Assembly: GCA_963575745.1 (NCBI GenBank) | Contig: CAUYUJ010001432.1 | Coordinates: 10,001-74,000, forward strand | Length of the DNA stretch: 64,000 nucleotides | Source of the DNA: Prorocentrum cordatum | Taxonomy: Eukaryota > Sar > Dinophyceae > Prorocentrales > Prorocentraceae | Direction of reading: 5' to 3' | Shown here: piece after piece, positions 62,850 through 64,000 of the stretch | Numbering within the stretch: position 1 is the first letter of the stretch | Layout of the letters: each line of letters opens with the position of its first letter | Notes under the pieces: generated by a model | What the model was told of the DNA's origin: nothing | Seen by the model: only the letters and a program-made list of their open reading frames with translations | Database searches by the model: none | Made by a program: the position numbers and the translations under genes

Positions 62850-63290
62850 TTCCTTCTTCTTCCTCATTCCTCCTCCTCCTCCTCTTCCTTATCCTCCTCC
62901 TCCTCCCCCCTCTCCTCACTTATCCTCCTCATCCCCCTCATTCCTCCACCTCCTCCTTGTCCTCCTCTTCTTCCGCCTCCGCCTCCTCCTCCTCCTCCTC
63001 CTCCTCCTCATCCTCCTTTTCCTCCTCCTCCTCCTCCTCCTCCTCCCTCCTCCTCCTCCTCCTCCTCCTCCATCCCCCTCTCCTCACTTATCCTCCTCCT
63101 GCCCCTCGTTCCTCCTCCTCCTCCCCCTCATTCCCCGCCCTCCTCCTCCTCCTCCTCCTCCTCCTCCTCCTCCTCCTCTTCCTCCTCCTCCTCCTCCTCC
63201 TCCTCCTCCTCCTCCTCCCCCTCCTCTTCCTCCTCCTCCTCCACTTCCTCCTCCTCCTCCTCCTCCTCCGCCTTCTCGGAGGAGGAAACC
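62790..63290. repeat. CCT microsatellite
   Basis: About 500 bp of (CCT)n. CCCTCTCCTCACTTATCCTCC recurs at 62910 and 63070. Confidence 0.95.
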
Positions 63291-64000
63291 AGTGGCAGGG
63301 TCGGGGGCCAACACTTATGTACTCCGTCATGATATTATGTAATCAGCGCTTGTTAGTGTGGATTCTGGACTGATGTTTCCTCTCGGGGATTACGTGGACA
63401 GGGCTTCTCACAAAGGGACCCTCCTTCGTGGGGATTCTTCAATCTTGGTTTAGTATATGCCGAGCTTGCGCGGGGGCGACGTGGCATAGGAACATTCGGC
63501 GCTCGCAGGTGCCTTAGCCTCGTCGATGGGATCTGGCAATCGAATCCATTCCCATCGGAGGCCGACATGGAAACCGGTTCGACGCGATGCGTGTTCCCCC
63601 CCTTCTCCAAAGGGGGCGTCGGGAACCCGGCGTACGTCCTGTGGAGAGCGACGGGGAAGCTCGCCCCATTGGAAGGGGTTGAGGAAGCCGTTGTTCCCTG
63701 GTCGTTGTAGCCTTGTTGTTGTAGTTGCAGATGTAGTCGTCGTTTTCGTCTTCGTCGTCATCGTCTTCGTCGTCCTCATCTTGCCTTGGTCTTGAGAGCA
63801 AGGGGGGGCAGTCATGCTCGGGGGCGCCGAAGAGAGGGGGTGTGAGGATCTGGGTGGGGGGATATCCCGAACTGTGCTTCGACATCTACCCGATGCCAGG
63901 GCCCCCGCTTCTCCTTCCAGTGTGGTCGGAGAGAGGTGTAAGAACAGGCTTGGTTCGAGCAGGGTACTTGGAGGTTCGTCGGGATGTGTCCACGTTGTTG
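63291..64000. other. No convincing gene at the right edge
   Basis: (GTC/TCGT)n near 63735-63780. Nothing else recognised. Confidence 0.35.

Overview
The window looks like dinoflagellate nuclear DNA. It is GC-rich and repeat-saturated, it has few real coding regions on one strand, and it carries a 21-of-22 match to the dinoflagellate spliced leader (DinoSL) at 49424-49445. Splice sites fit the AG|G style seen in dinoflagellates. The protein architectures (retroelement pol with RNase H and a C-terminal Cys motif, large lineage-specific proteins with terminal Cys/His motifs) recall Prorocentrum-like genomes. That last point is an impression, not a search result.

Four regions carry credible coding sequence. 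(1) 1200-2245, minus strand: a decayed retroelement fragment with an RNase H-like domain, split by a 171-bp TA-flanked element whose removal restores the frame. It runs into a 219-bp (73-codon) tandem repeat. (2) 25339-30458, plus: a large lineage-specific protein gene with one exon of up to 1232 codons and a probable C-terminal exon. (3) 34277-38281, plus: a second lineage-specific gene with at least three exons and one apparent frameshift. (4) 49424-55915, plus: a full-length LINE with ORF1 (zinc finger plus coiled coil) and ORF2 (AP endonuclease, reverse transcriptase, RNase H, Cys motif). It begins exactly with a DinoSL and is flanked by a perfect 15-bp target-site duplication. This is the most striking object in the window: the insertion appears to derive from a trans-spliced LINE transcript copied in full.

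Most of the rest is non-autonomous mobile DNA. One family has ends near TTAAGTCGG/CCGACTTAA and mostly makes 8-bp duplications (about ten copies, one nested). A second family of about 160 bp starts CAGGAGGG, also with 8-bp duplications and one empty site. Two copies look Tc1/mariner-like with TA flanks. A TCGGGG family has one clear 5-bp duplication, and a GGACGCCCG family has terminal repeats of about 36 bp. There are also GC-rich foldbacks and a 365-bp segment seen at two sites, with an unoccupied relative of one site in the same window.

The remainder is simple-sequence DNA (CCT/GGA, CAT/GAT, CAC, CGA, CAA, GT), a ~100-bp satellite (15541-16965), an 11-bp minisatellite and C-tracts. These produce long but meaningless open frames. 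No rRNA, convincing tRNA, CRISPR array or bacterial-type operon was seen.
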